Of a DNA stretch of 64,000 bases, positions 1 through 8,169 are shown piece after piece. The first letter of the stretch is position 1, and each line of letters starts with the position of its first letter. A model generated the notes under the pieces. The model saw nothing but the letters and a program-made list of their open reading frames with translations. It made no database searches and was not told where the DNA came from. The position numbers were made by a program, and so were the translations under genes. The stretch comes from an uncultured Myxococcales bacterium. Lineage in GTDB: Bacteria; Myxococcota_A; Polyangia; Nannocystales; Nannocystaceae. The stretch lies in contig CADEGN010000006.1 of assembly GCA_902826865.1 (NCBI GenBank), forward strand, positions 1-64,000, in the 5' to 3' direction.

Positions 1-328
1 GCGCCACGTGCCGCCACCGATCGTGTGGTCGAGCTCACGGGCGTTGGCCGTCCGGGCCGGAGATCGGGCACGGACGGCTGAAGCGATTTGGCCGCGCGGT
101 TGCCCCTGCCCGGGTACCTATCGTGCGTAACCGATGTAAAGCGAGATACGATGGACCGCGTCTCCAGATGCCGGTGCCATTATCGCCCCAAGGATCTCAA
201 CCACACTTGCAGCAGAACACACGAGCGTGCGCACAGCCGCAAAACGCGCCCACGGGTCGCGTCGAGCAAGTTCCTGTTGACCTGGTTTCGTGGCTTCATC
301 AAAGTGGCCGCGAAGAGGGCGACTCGCG
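1..328. other. Left-edge region without a supported gene
   Basis: I see no convincing coding region here. One plus-strand frame is open from the window edge to a TGA at 79-81 and could be the last codons of a gene outside the window, but 26 codons are too few to tell. Overlapping short open frames on both strands between 88 and 414 have no recognisable content. The region precedes the plus-strand gene starting at 329. Confidence 0.4.
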
Positions 329-892
329 ATGGGTGTCGGCTGCGGAGACTGCCGAGAGATTGCGCGCGGAATCGTGATCGACGCGATCACGCATCCTGCG
401 GCGTCACGCGTTAATTTCTCGTTCGGCGCCCTACAGGTGACCCCGGGGTCCCTGGGACGCATCACCCAGATGATCCTCGACCGAAAGATCGACACCGTCG
501 CTGGCAATTTGCCCCCGGGCTGGGAGGCTGCGTACGTGGCCAAGCGGAACCTACTCGTCTTGACGAGCAACTCGAGCGAGCACGACGAGGTGGGCTATCC
601 AACGAGAGTCAGCGAAGCGGAGGCACTGGCCTACCTCGGCCAGACGGTCTATGCGATCGCCTACGCAGCGATCAGCACGGGGCAAAGCCCCGAGGCCATT
701 GCCGCCGGCGCGATGAGCAGCGAGCCGCTATTCAGCACATCAGCCCGGGTCGCACAACGGCTGGGCATGCTCACAGGCGGCCACGTCGTCGTGTTGCCGC
801 AACACATCGCCGAGATCGAACAGGCGGTCGTCCTCAAAACAATGTACCGCGATGTCGCCCTGAAGCACCTCGAGTGGGACGGCATTCGCTGA
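329..892 (+). CDS. Hypothetical protein
   Basis: A 187-residue protein that I do not recognise. The body is mixed and soluble-looking, with no signal peptide or membrane segment. It has an acidic stretch SSEHDE in the middle, then an alanine-rich segment EAEALAYLGQ that probably forms a helix. The ATG at 329 is preferred over one 39 bases upstream because GAGGG lies 9 bases before it. The following minus-strand gene ends at 1126, so the gene stands alone. The segment between residues 60 and 110 loosely recalls metallopeptidase-like effector domains, but no HExxH motif is present, so no function is proposed. Confidence 0.6.
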   Translation: MGVGCGDCREIARGIVIDAITHPAASRVNFSFGALQVTPGSLGRITQMILDRKIDTVAGNLPPGWEAAYVAKRNLLVLTSNSSEHDEVGYPTRVSEAEALAYLGQTVYAIAYAAISTGQSPEAIAAGAMSSEPLFSTSARVAQRLGMLTGGHVVVLPQHIAEIEQAVVLKTMYRDVALKHLEWDGIR

Positions 893-1125
893 TCCTGCGC
901 ACGCTGGCGAGGCTGTCCCGATCGCCGTGCTTACCAGTTTGATCACGGTTTGAAATCGCGATGCACGATCCCGGCTCGGTGCGCCTCCGCTAGTGTCCTG
1001 AGTCCGCGAGTTGCAAGAAAAATCACGCCGTGCGGCGACACGCTCGAGATCACCGATCCGCCTCGCTGCGGCGACCACCTTCTCCCAGTCCCCTCGCGAC
1101 TTCCGCTGTCCCGCCATCGAGGCGA

Positions 1126-2211
1126 TCAACGCAGATCGATCCGCCGCACCAATGCGTTCGACTGATCGGCGAGAAGCAGCGCGTCACCGTCGAGGGCGAT
1201 GCGCGCAAGATAGGCGAATTCGGCCCGCGCGCGCTGTCCGTCGCGGACGCCCTCGAGGCCGGTGCCCGCGAAACGCTCGATGATTCCGTTGGGTCCTACG
1301 CGTCGGGTGCAGAAGTTGGCGCGGTCGGCGATGTAGATCGAACCATCGTCGGCGATCGCGATGCCGTTCGGCTGATCGAGTTGGGCGGCGGTCGCCGGAC
1401 CGCCATCGCCGCGTGCGCCAAGGGTGCCATCGCCTGCGACGGTGCTGATGATCCCTTCGGGCGTTACGCGCCGAATCGCGCCATTGAATGTGTCGGCGAT
1501 GTAGAGATTGCCAGCGTCGTCGAGCTCGAGTGCCGTCGGCCACGATAGGCCCGCCGCGGTCGCGGGACCGCCGTCACCGCTGTACGCGGCGACGCCATTG
1601 CCCGCAACCGTGGTAACCACGCCATCTCGGATGAGGCGTACGCGGTTTGCCTTGCTATCGGACACGTAAATGGAATCGTCCGGGGCAACCACGATTCCGT
1701 CGAGTTGGATGAACATCGCATCCAAGGCTGGTCCGCCGTCCCCCTCGTTCCCAACCACGCCCACCTCACCCGAGCCCGCAACGACATGGATGATGCCGTC
1801 GTCGCCGAGCGTGATCACGCGAGCGTCGTGGTACGAGACGAACACGGGCCGTCCGTCGGCGAAAAAACCGAAATCGATCGGGTTCTCGAGGGGTGTTTTG
1901 AGGGCCGGTGACTCGGCCGACGCGATGGCATGAAACCCGCTACCGATGACGGTCTGCATCCGACCATCCTCGTCGATCCTTCGCAGTCGCTGGTTGTTGA
2001 AGTCCATGACCCAGACGAGGTCGTCGGGACCACGCCTGGCCGCAGAAACGAGAAAGAGATCGGTCTGTGCGGCCGCGAGCCCATCGTCGTTGAACCCTAA
2101 CTCGCTCGTTCCGGCGATCGTGCAGACGTACCCAGCTCGCTCGTCGCATGGCGGGTTGGCAGCATGACAAGCTGCCAGGAGGGTTGCCACGGTGCCAACA
2201 GACCGGATCAT
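1126..2211 (-). CDS. NHL-repeat beta-propeller lipoprotein
   Basis: A 361-residue predicted lipoprotein. The start MIRSVGTVATLLAAC gives a short signal peptide ending in a lipobox with Cys15. The rest is a chain of NHL-type repeats, each with a phrase like NGIAIADDGSIYIADR followed by RRV or RRI and then TVAG or a variant, as in six-bladed propellers. Such proteins are usually extracytoplasmic binding scaffolds; no catalytic residue can be named. The chosen ATG overlaps the stop codon of the upstream lipoprotein gene by 4 bases (ATGA at 2208-2211), so the two are probably translated together. An ATG 42 bases further upstream would destroy the signal peptide. Confidence 0.85.
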   Translation of the reverse strand: MIRSVGTVATLLAACHAANPPCDERAGYVCTIAGTSELGFNDDGLAAAQTDLFLVSAARRGPDDLVWVMDFNNQRLRRIDEDGRMQTVIGSGFHAIASAESPALKTPLENPIDFGFFADGRPVFVSYHDARVITLGDDGIIHVVAGSGEVGVVGNEGDGGPALDAMFIQLDGIVVAPDDSIYVSDSKANRVRLIRDGVVTTVAGNGVAAYSGDGGPATAAGLSWPTALELDDAGNLYIADTFNGAIRRVTPEGIISTVAGDGTLGARGDGGPATAAQLDQPNGIAIADDGSIYIADRANFCTRRVGPNGIIERFAGTGLEGVRDGQRARAEFAYLARIALDGDALLLADQSNALVRRIDLR

Positions 2212-2798
2212 CGGCCGCCCTTCGGGACCCGCTGGAGATCGAGAAGGTTCCACGAGTTCGCGCCATGGTTGTGAACGTGAAACTGGAGTTCCGTTCCTTT
2301 CGGGTGATCCCCGTCGATCACCACGTCGGCATTGATGGTGTCGTAGGAGCTTGGGATCGGCACATCAACCTCCCAGATGATCTCCCCGGCGAGGGCGATG
2401 CCAACGTAGCCCTCGCCCGGCGTTGGTGACTGCAGGACATCGTGCCAAGTGCGGATGCGAATCTCGTCGCCGGCGACGAGATCCGTGCGGGTGAGCTGTG
2501 CGACTGTCACGTCGTTGCACAGATCGGTCTTCACCTCGAACGATAGGCCGAACTCTTCGACACCCACGCCGCTCTCGTCACAGGGGGAGTCGGACGGGAG
2601 AACGGCGAAAAACACGTCGCGGGTCGGATCGGTCACGCGCTCCCACCCGTCGATGACCGCGAGCAGCACCGGATCGGAATCCTCCGACGGTGTATCCTCG
2701 CCGGCTGGACAGCCGGCGACCAGCAGCAGCGGCCAGGACCAGCGGATGCGGCGACGAATCGGCCAGCGGCGAGCGGGACGCACGACATCTAAACTCAT
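2208..2798 (-). CDS. Hypothetical lipoprotein
   Basis: A 196-residue predicted lipoprotein: an Arg-rich N-terminus, the hydrophobic core WPLLLVAGC with a lipobox Cys near residue 30, then an acidic linker (EDTPSEDSDP). The remainder is beta-rich, ending in a segment with HVHNHG; no known family is recognised. The start at 2798 places the signal peptide correctly. Its stop overlaps the ATG of the NHL-repeat lipoprotein by 4 bases, which makes this the first gene of a two-gene envelope operon. Its partner is a propeller scaffold, so a shared surface complex is possible but inferred only from position. Confidence 0.75.
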   Translation of the reverse strand: MSLDVVRPARRWPIRRRIRWSWPLLLVAGCPAGEDTPSEDSDPVLLAVIDGWERVTDPTRDVFFAVLPSDSPCDESGVGVEEFGLSFEVKTDLCNDVTVAQLTRTDLVAGDEIRIRTWHDVLQSPTPGEGYVGIALAGEIIWEVDVPIPSSYDTINADVVIDGDHPKGTELQFHVHNHGANSWNLLDLQRVPKGGR

Positions 2799-3026
2799 GA
2801 CCACGCGAGGCGCGCCGACGGCGACATCGTTCATTAAAGATGCCACGCGACGCCCAGATCCGCACGCGCAATGCGGACGTATTGCGGTTGGGATGGCCGC
2901 CGCCCTCGTCAGTTCGCGTGCCGCGGATTTCGGACCGCCATCGATGGGTCGCACGCCGCCGACGCCGACGCTGGCCTCCCGACAACGACGCGTCAGGGGA
3001 GCCGGATCGAGCTTCGTCCGCCAACG

Positions 3027-3863
3027 TCAGTCGATCGTTCCGAACACCCAGCGAAACCCAAGCTGGCGGAGTTTGTCCGTGACGCCTTCGCGCCCGGCGT
3101 TCCGGAACATCTGCTCAACCCGACCCCGAAGGCCGCTCTCAGGCGCCGTCGCCGTGGTCAGTGGATCGAAATCAGAAAGCTGCAGGACCACCTGAGGGAC
3201 GAAGCCCTGCCCTTCGGCGCGCTCGAGCAGTAGACGAATCGTCGGCAGCGGGAGCATGCGAAAGGTCGCGCTGCCGAGGACAAGCGCGCGCTGGGCCCCG
3301 AACGCGAGGCTTACGAGCGGCACTTCCAACACGCGCCCATCGCTGCCGGCGAGCTCGTAGCGACCCCGGGCTGCGTTCCCTGGCAGATCTTGCACGCGAT
3401 GCGACGAATCGATCGAGTACCCGGCCTCGCGCAGACCAGCACCGAACCAAGCCTCACATCCCTCCACCGCGTACTCAGGCGCACGGAACGCCTGCACCTC
3501 GGCGTCAGCTACATCCTGCAGGGCCTCTCGCCCGCGACGCGCGTCGCCGGCAAACCGATCAGGCCCGAGCCTCCCGACAGGCGTGCGCGAGAGGCCCTGA
3601 CATCCGAGCCCGTGGCGTTCTGCGAGCGCGCGCCACACGGCACGCGACACTTCCGCAGCGAGGCGGCCCTCCGCGAAGAACGTGGCGCGGATGTCGAGGT
3701 CGGCGAGCGCGTCGAGGGCGAGGCCGATCCGCCGCTCCACCAGTTCTGGATCGCCGGGTCCGACTTGGCCCAGGCGCTCACGATCGACGCGAGTTTCGTC
3801 TTCGAGCTGCACACTCAGAATCGCCGACGACCGGCCCCGTTGTGGTTCGGGAACTCTGCCCAT
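3027..3863 (-). CDS. Polysaccharide deacetylase-like protein (DUF3473 type), active site degraded
   Basis: A 278-residue protein with the layout of the XrtA/PEP-CTERM-type polysaccharide deacetylases (NodB fold plus DUF3473): an early SVQLED segment, TFFAEG at 61-66, AFRAPEY at 125-131, and a C-terminal segment ending near the RWVFGT strand. Active members have a catalytic Asp in the first motif (SVDVED) and two metal-binding His in SHG-xx-H. Here these read SVQLED (Gln19), CQG (Gln89) and LSR (Arg93). The catalytic base and both metal ligands therefore appear lost, while the rest of the fold is kept. The start at 3863 was chosen because the conserved domain begins soon after it. Most likely a sugar-binding pseudoenzyme; sequencing error is unlikely for three separate codons. 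Confidence 0.7.
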   Translation of the reverse strand: MGRVPEPQRGRSSAILSVQLEDETRVDRERLGQVGPGDPELVERRIGLALDALADLDIRATFFAEGRLAAEVSRAVWRALAERHGLGCQGLSRTPVGRLGPDRFAGDARRGREALQDVADAEVQAFRAPEYAVEGCEAWFGAGLREAGYSIDSSHRVQDLPGNAARGRYELAGSDGRVLEVPLVSLAFGAQRALVLGSATFRMLPLPTIRLLLERAEGQGFVPQVVLQLSDFDPLTTATAPESGLRGRVEQMFRNAGREGVTDKLRQLGFRWVFGTID

Positions 3864-4074
3864 GCGCGCGTTCGGAGATCCTACTTTCTTCCGGTTGGCG
3901 CGCCGCAAGCCCGCTAAACCGGCGCAGAACCGACGCGGAAGCCGGGTCCGGACGCCGACGACCGCGCCCCAGCTGCAAACGCGAGGTTGACCGCGCACCG
4001 GCCGCATCAGCCGTGCGGCGGGAGCCGTTCACGTCGCGCAGCGAACTCAGCGACGTTCGAGGTCGCGATCGCGG

Positions 4075-4836
4075 CTAGCGAGTGTGCGAATACGTCACAT
4101 CTGCGTCGAGCGCTCCCCCGCCTGGGCGACGTGGCGGTACCCGTCCGTGATATCCGGTGATCTCGCGCGTCGAACTATCGAACACCATGCGCATCGGTCG
4201 TACCATGACTCGAGTCAGCGGTCCGGTCGCCCTGAGCGTGACGGTCGTCGTGGCAGCCGTCGTATTCTGCTCGGTCATCCGCAACTCAAAGCGGTAGCTG
4301 CGTAGATCCTCAACCACGGCGAAGTGGACTATCAACGGGGATCCCGATGCGAGTTCCCGCCAATGGGCGCGCGCCCAACCGATCAGCGTTGGGCCGAACA
4401 CCAACGGGGTCCGGTTCCGCTCGAGGCGCGTGCGCGTCCGACCACGGCGCGTCCGCTCGAAAACCGCCCCTTCGGCGGTCATCGTCATCTTGCCCGTGAC
4501 ACCTCGCGTTCGATCCCACGCCCGCAGTCCCATCAGCCCGAACGCGTCATCGTGCGTGGCTTCGTGCACGAGCACGGGAACCGCGTCTGTCGGTGCAAAC
4601 GTGACATGCGTCGAGACGCGAGCTTCTCCAGCGTTGTGCTCCCATCGCTCGTAGCGGAAGATCGGCGGCGCGCTAGGCTTGCCGCGTGGGCGTACCTGAC
4701 CCTCGTAAACACGGGTCGCCCCGGGGCTAGGTCCCACCATCGGCGCAGAAGGCGGGCTAATCCGGCAGGCCCCGAGACCCCCCAGCAACGCCACGGCGGC
4801 AGCACCAAGGGGCCGAAACTGCAATTGCGTCGACAT
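4075..4836 (-). CDS. Hypothetical lipoprotein
   Basis: A 253-residue predicted lipoprotein with signal peptide MSTQLQFRPLGAAAVALLGGLGAC, so Cys24 would be the lipidated residue. The mature part begins with a Pro-rich stretch and continues as a beta-rich domain containing WERW-like and HEATHDD segments; I recognise no family. The HEATH stretch resembles a zinc-protease HExxH motif, but by itself it is weak evidence. Its ATG overlaps the ATG of the divergent AraC-type gene (CATG at 4834-4837), leaving no room for a conventional intergenic promoter, so one of the two starts may be elsewhere. Confidence 0.65.
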   Translation of the reverse strand: MSTQLQFRPLGAAAVALLGGLGACRISPPSAPMVGPSPGATRVYEGQVRPRGKPSAPPIFRYERWEHNAGEARVSTHVTFAPTDAVPVLVHEATHDDAFGLMGLRAWDRTRGVTGKMTMTAEGAVFERTRRGRTRTRLERNRTPLVFGPTLIGWARAHWRELASGSPLIVHFAVVEDLRSYRFELRMTEQNTTAATTTVTLRATGPLTRVMVRPMRMVFDSSTREITGYHGRVPPRRPGGGALDADVTYSHTR

Positions 4837-5953
4837 GCCCACAGCGTGCCGCTTGACCGCGTCGCCGCCACTATCCGAGCATGCCGATCGGTTGTCCGCG
4901 CGCGACACGGCGCCATCCGCCCTCTCCCCGCTCGATCCCGGGACGATCGAGGCGTGCAACGTACGACCCGCCGTCGAGACATCGTTGCACTTTGGCGCGA
5001 CGCCGGAGGAGATCGCCGCGCACACCGGACTGACCCTCAACGGACTCACCGCACGCGATGCGATCGTGTCCGCCGACGCGACCCATGCCCACATGGAGTT
5101 GATGTTCGCCAAGCCGCGCTTCGCGGAGTTCGTCGTGACGGCCGCACGCGCTCACACGCTGGCCAGCATGGGGGTCGTCGGCTTGGCGTGCAAAACCGCC
5201 TCGACCGTGGGCGAGGCACTGGCTTGCCACCGCCGCTTTGGCCACCTCACAAACCGGACCGCGAGCTACACGTCGCAGGTCGTGGGCCCACGCCTGGTGG
5301 TGGTGGAGCGGCGCCACGGTCCACCTCGCCTCGGCAGCCTGCTTATGTCTGACTATGCCATGCTGATCGCCGCACACATGCTTCGTGAGCAGGCTCCGAC
5401 CGCCGTCGTTTACGCGATGCATAGCCGCCGCACTGCGCTAGGCGACGACGAGCGCAGGGCGTTCGCCACGATCCTAGGGCCTGCCGAGATCCACACAGGA
5501 GCCGAATGTGCTGCACTTCATCTCGACCCCGCGATCGTGAACGAGCCAGTCATCTCCGCCGATCGCGACCTCGCCGACTACTTCGCCCAGGTCCTCGCGC
5601 GGGCAGATGCTGGCTCGCCGCGGGACGCGGGCGATGACCCGCTATGCCTGCGCGTGCGCGCGGCGATCCACGACGGCTTGATCCACGGGCCGCCGCCCGC
5701 AGGCGCGGTCGCGCGACGGCTTGGTCTGGGCCAACGCACGTTGCAGCGCCGCCTCGGCGAGATCGGCACGACCTACGCCGCTGAGCTCGAGAACACGCGG
5801 AAGTCCCTTGCCGAGGGCTACCTTCGGGATGCGACGTTGTCGCTAGCCGAGGTGGCCTATCTGCTTGGATACGATGAGCAACCGTCGTTCTTCCGCGCGT
5901 TCCGCCGTTGGCACGGCACCACACCGGGCGCTTGGCGACGACAACACGGCTAA
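4835..5953 (+). CDS. AraC-family transcriptional regulator
   Basis: A 372-residue AraC/XylS-type regulator. The N-terminal two thirds match the Arabinose_bd type effector/dimerisation domain (conserved run from about residue 50: VETSLHFGATPEE, then FAEFVVTAARAH). The last ~90 residues hold two helix-turn-helix motifs, including GAVARRLGLGQRTLQRRL and the signature SLAEVAYLLGYDEQPSFFRAFRRWHGTTP. The only ATG before the conserved domain is at 4835, which overlaps the start codon of the divergent lipoprotein gene; a TTG at 4892 is an alternative. It probably regulates itself and/or that neighbour, which is inference from divergence. Confidence 0.88.
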   Translation: MPTACRLTASPPLSEHADRLSARDTAPSALSPLDPGTIEACNVRPAVETSLHFGATPEEIAAHTGLTLNGLTARDAIVSADATHAHMELMFAKPRFAEFVVTAARAHTLASMGVVGLACKTASTVGEALACHRRFGHLTNRTASYTSQVVGPRLVVVERRHGPPRLGSLLMSDYAMLIAAHMLREQAPTAVVYAMHSRRTALGDDERRAFATILGPAEIHTGAECAALHLDPAIVNEPVISADRDLADYFAQVLARADAGSPRDAGDDPLCLRVRAAIHDGLIHGPPPAGAVARRLGLGQRTLQRRLGEIGTTYAAELENTRKSLAEGYLRDATLSLAEVAYLLGYDEQPSFFRAFRRWHGTTPGAWRRQHG

Positions 5954-5977
5954 AGCGCGCTCGGAAGCGGGCGCGCT
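5954..5977. terminator. Hairpin between convergent genes
   Basis: A perfect 7-bp GC stem (5954-5960 pairs with 5971-5977) with a 10-nt loop starts directly after the TAA of the AraC-type gene and lies just before the stop of the convergent glycosyltransferase gene. There is no T-tract, so a bidirectional terminator or mRNA 3-prime-end stabiliser is the likeliest reading. Confidence 0.4.
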
Positions 5978-5984
5978 AGACGGC

Positions 5985-7256
5985 CTATCTACCCGCTCTT
6001 TGGGGCCGCCTAGCTCGCCAACGGTCGACCACCCCCTCGATTTCCGCAAGGTAAGCATCGGCCAGTCGCTCACGATCAAAATGTTGCTCGACAAACGCAC
6101 GGCCGGCGCGGCCGCGCTGGGCCGCATCCGCGGGAGTCGCGATCGCGTGTTCGATCGCCTGAGCCATCGCTGCCACGTCCTCCGGCGCGACGACGTAGCC
6201 TGCCTCGGCACGCTCGACCAGGCGCCGAGCCTCACCGCCCACGGCCAGCAGCAGCGGGCGGGCGCATCCCATGATCTCGAACATCTTGGACGGCAGCACC
6301 GTCTCGAACAGCGGCGTGTCGCGCAACATCACCACCGGGAGATCGGCAGCGCCCAGGAGCGCGGGAATCCTTGCGCGCGGCAGCTGCCCAAGAAAGCGGA
6401 CGCGATCGAGCCCACGCGCGCGCGCCTCGGCCTCCAATTGAGCACGCTCGGCCCCCTCCCCGACCAGGAGAAACTCGATCGGGCGCGCGCGCAGCCGTTC
6501 GGCAACGTCAAGAAGCGTGCCCAGCCCGTGAGCCATGCCCAGCGTGCCGATATATGCAACGACGAAACGGTCGCCGACACCGAGCTCGGCGCGGACACGT
6601 GCGCGCTCTTCGGGTGTCGACGGAGTGAACAGGCGCAGGTCGACTCCGTTTTTGATCACGCGGATCTTCTCGGCCACAACTCCTTGCCGGCGCCAGATCT
6701 CGGCGAACGAATCGGTGACGCCCACGAGAAGATCGGCCGCGTCATACACGAAACGTTCGAGCCCGCGCAGCACGGTCACGGCGGGATGGGTCTCTGACAG
6801 CGCGCCGACCTCGACAATGCTCTGGGGCCATAGATCGCGGACCTCGAGCACGTACGGGATGCGCCAGCTTCGCGCGAGCACCCAGCCTGAGAGTGCGCAC
6901 AGAAACTGCGGAGACGTCGCCACAACCACATCCGCACAGCGAACCTCACGCGCAAATCCTCCGAGCAGCACCGACGAGCTCGCGAACGATCCATACGAAA
7001 TCGCGCGTTTCAGCACGCCCTTGTTCGGCGCCGCGTAGAGCCACGTCCGAAGCACCTCGACCCCACGCCATTGCTCGCGCATGCGCGCTTGGCCGCGGTA
7101 CTCGGGCGGGATCACCCCGGTCGGGTGATTGGGGAAGCCCGTAAGCACTGCGACCTCGTGGCCTCGCTCGGCCCAACGGCCGGCGAGCTCCGAGACGCGA
7201 GCTGCCGGTGCACCCATCTCCGGCGGGAAGTACTGCGACAGATAAAGGATCCGCAC
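5985..7256 (-). CDS. GT4 glycosyltransferase, WbuB-like
   Basis: A 423-residue GT-B fold glycosyltransferase. The N-terminal acceptor domain opens MRILYLSQYFPPEMGAPAAR, typical of WbuB-like enzymes that add sugars during O-antigen or exopolysaccharide synthesis at the cytoplasmic membrane. The second half carries the family-4 nucleotide-sugar site: KNGVDLRLF, AYIGTLGMAHGLGTLL, LLVGEGAE, and the catalytic-domain run LFETVLPSKMFEIMGCARPLL, where the acidic residue pair is ExxxxxxxE-like (Glu in LFETV and FEIMG). Length and start agree with the family. It is a monocistronic-looking gene, convergent with the AraC regulator. The sugar donor cannot be told from sequence. Confidence 0.9.
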   Translation of the reverse strand: MRILYLSQYFPPEMGAPAARVSELAGRWAERGHEVAVLTGFPNHPTGVIPPEYRGQARMREQWRGVEVLRTWLYAAPNKGVLKRAISYGSFASSSVLLGGFAREVRCADVVVATSPQFLCALSGWVLARSWRIPYVLEVRDLWPQSIVEVGALSETHPAVTVLRGLERFVYDAADLLVGVTDSFAEIWRRQGVVAEKIRVIKNGVDLRLFTPSTPEERARVRAELGVGDRFVVAYIGTLGMAHGLGTLLDVAERLRARPIEFLLVGEGAERAQLEAEARARGLDRVRFLGQLPRARIPALLGAADLPVVMLRDTPLFETVLPSKMFEIMGCARPLLLAVGGEARRLVERAEAGYVVAPEDVAAMAQAIEHAIATPADAAQRGRAGRAFVEQHFDRERLADAYLAEIEGVVDRWRARRPQRAGR

Positions 7257-7340
7257 CGCGCTGCCGCCGACCCTAGCGCGGATGTGACGTCGGCGCAGCA
7301 GTTCCGAGCACGTGACGTTCCGATATCATCGGCGCCCAGA

Positions 7341-8150
7341 ATGCTCGACGGCCGGCCCGACGAACCCACGCACCCCTTGCGGCTCGGTCGCGCGGACATC
7401 CGCTGCCGCTCGGCCGGGGCCTTTGGCGTAATCCTCGAGGGTCCGCTCGATCGCGAGTGCGCTCACCCGCGCGACTGGCTCCACGAACTACTCGCTGATA
7501 GCGATACGCGTGACGACCTATTCTCCTTGGTGGACACGGTTGGACTCGTCGTGTGCCTCAACGTTGCGACCGATCACCCGAGCTACCGGGCTGTGCGGGG
7601 TCGCTCAAGCCGCGGGCGATTGTCGCAAGGGGAGTACTATCACCACGACGGTTGTTCGAGTCTGATTCCGCCGCGCATCGTTGAGATCCGCTGCCCGCAT
7701 CAAGCGATCCGACGCCACACGCGGACCGCCATCGCACCGTTTCCCGACACGGTCGTTGCAATGCTGGAGGTGGTCCCCGACGGGCTTGGCGGTCGCCCGG
7801 AGGTCGAGGCCGCGCGGGAACTCGCGGCCCACGCGACCGAGCTTTCACGGGCGCAGTGGGACCGCATCCAGGGCGAGATAACCCGCCTCGTTCGTCACGC
7901 GCTCCCGCCCTCAGCGGCGCGCGCCTACTTCGATGCCGTGGACACGCGCGTCGGCGCCTACCGAGCGCCCTGGTCCTTCGGCGAGAGTCGACTCATCGCC
8001 AATCACAACCTCGGCCGTACGATGCAGCACCGCCGCGCCTACCTCGACGCGCCCGGATCGATCGCCAACGGTCACCTCGTGAAACGCTGGCCCGCCGAGG
8101 AGATCGACGCGCCGAACCGCGACGAGGATGGCAGCTGTTGCGCGCACTGA
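7341..8150 (+). CDS. Possible Fe(II)/2-oxoglutarate oxygenase-like protein
   Basis: A 269-residue protein of uncertain family. YYHHDGCS around residue 95 fits the HxD iron-binding motif of 2-oxoglutarate oxygenases, and the C-terminal stretch NHNLGRTMQHRRAY followed by LVKRW has a His and Arg in the order expected for the distal ligand and 2OG-binding Arg of TauD-like enzymes. The C-terminus ends SCCAH. An ATG at 7341 gives a protein starting MLDGRPDEP; upstream codons overlap the divergent glycosyltransferase and are unlikely. It could instead be an unrelated metal-binding protein; the oxygenase reading rests on motifs only. Confidence 0.5.
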   Translation: MLDGRPDEPTHPLRLGRADIRCRSAGAFGVILEGPLDRECAHPRDWLHELLADSDTRDDLFSLVDTVGLVVCLNVATDHPSYRAVRGRSSRGRLSQGEYYHHDGCSSLIPPRIVEIRCPHQAIRRHTRTAIAPFPDTVVAMLEVVPDGLGGRPEVEAARELAAHATELSRAQWDRIQGEITRLVRHALPPSAARAYFDAVDTRVGAYRAPWSFGESRLIANHNLGRTMQHRRAYLDAPGSIANGHLVKRWPAEEIDAPNRDEDGSCCAH

Positions 8151-8169
8151 CGGACTGGGCGACGAGCGC

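Noticed and set aside
118-570. Minus-strand open frame opposite the first hypothetical gene
   Set aside because: It overlaps the better-composed plus-strand gene at 329-892 and has no recognisable content.
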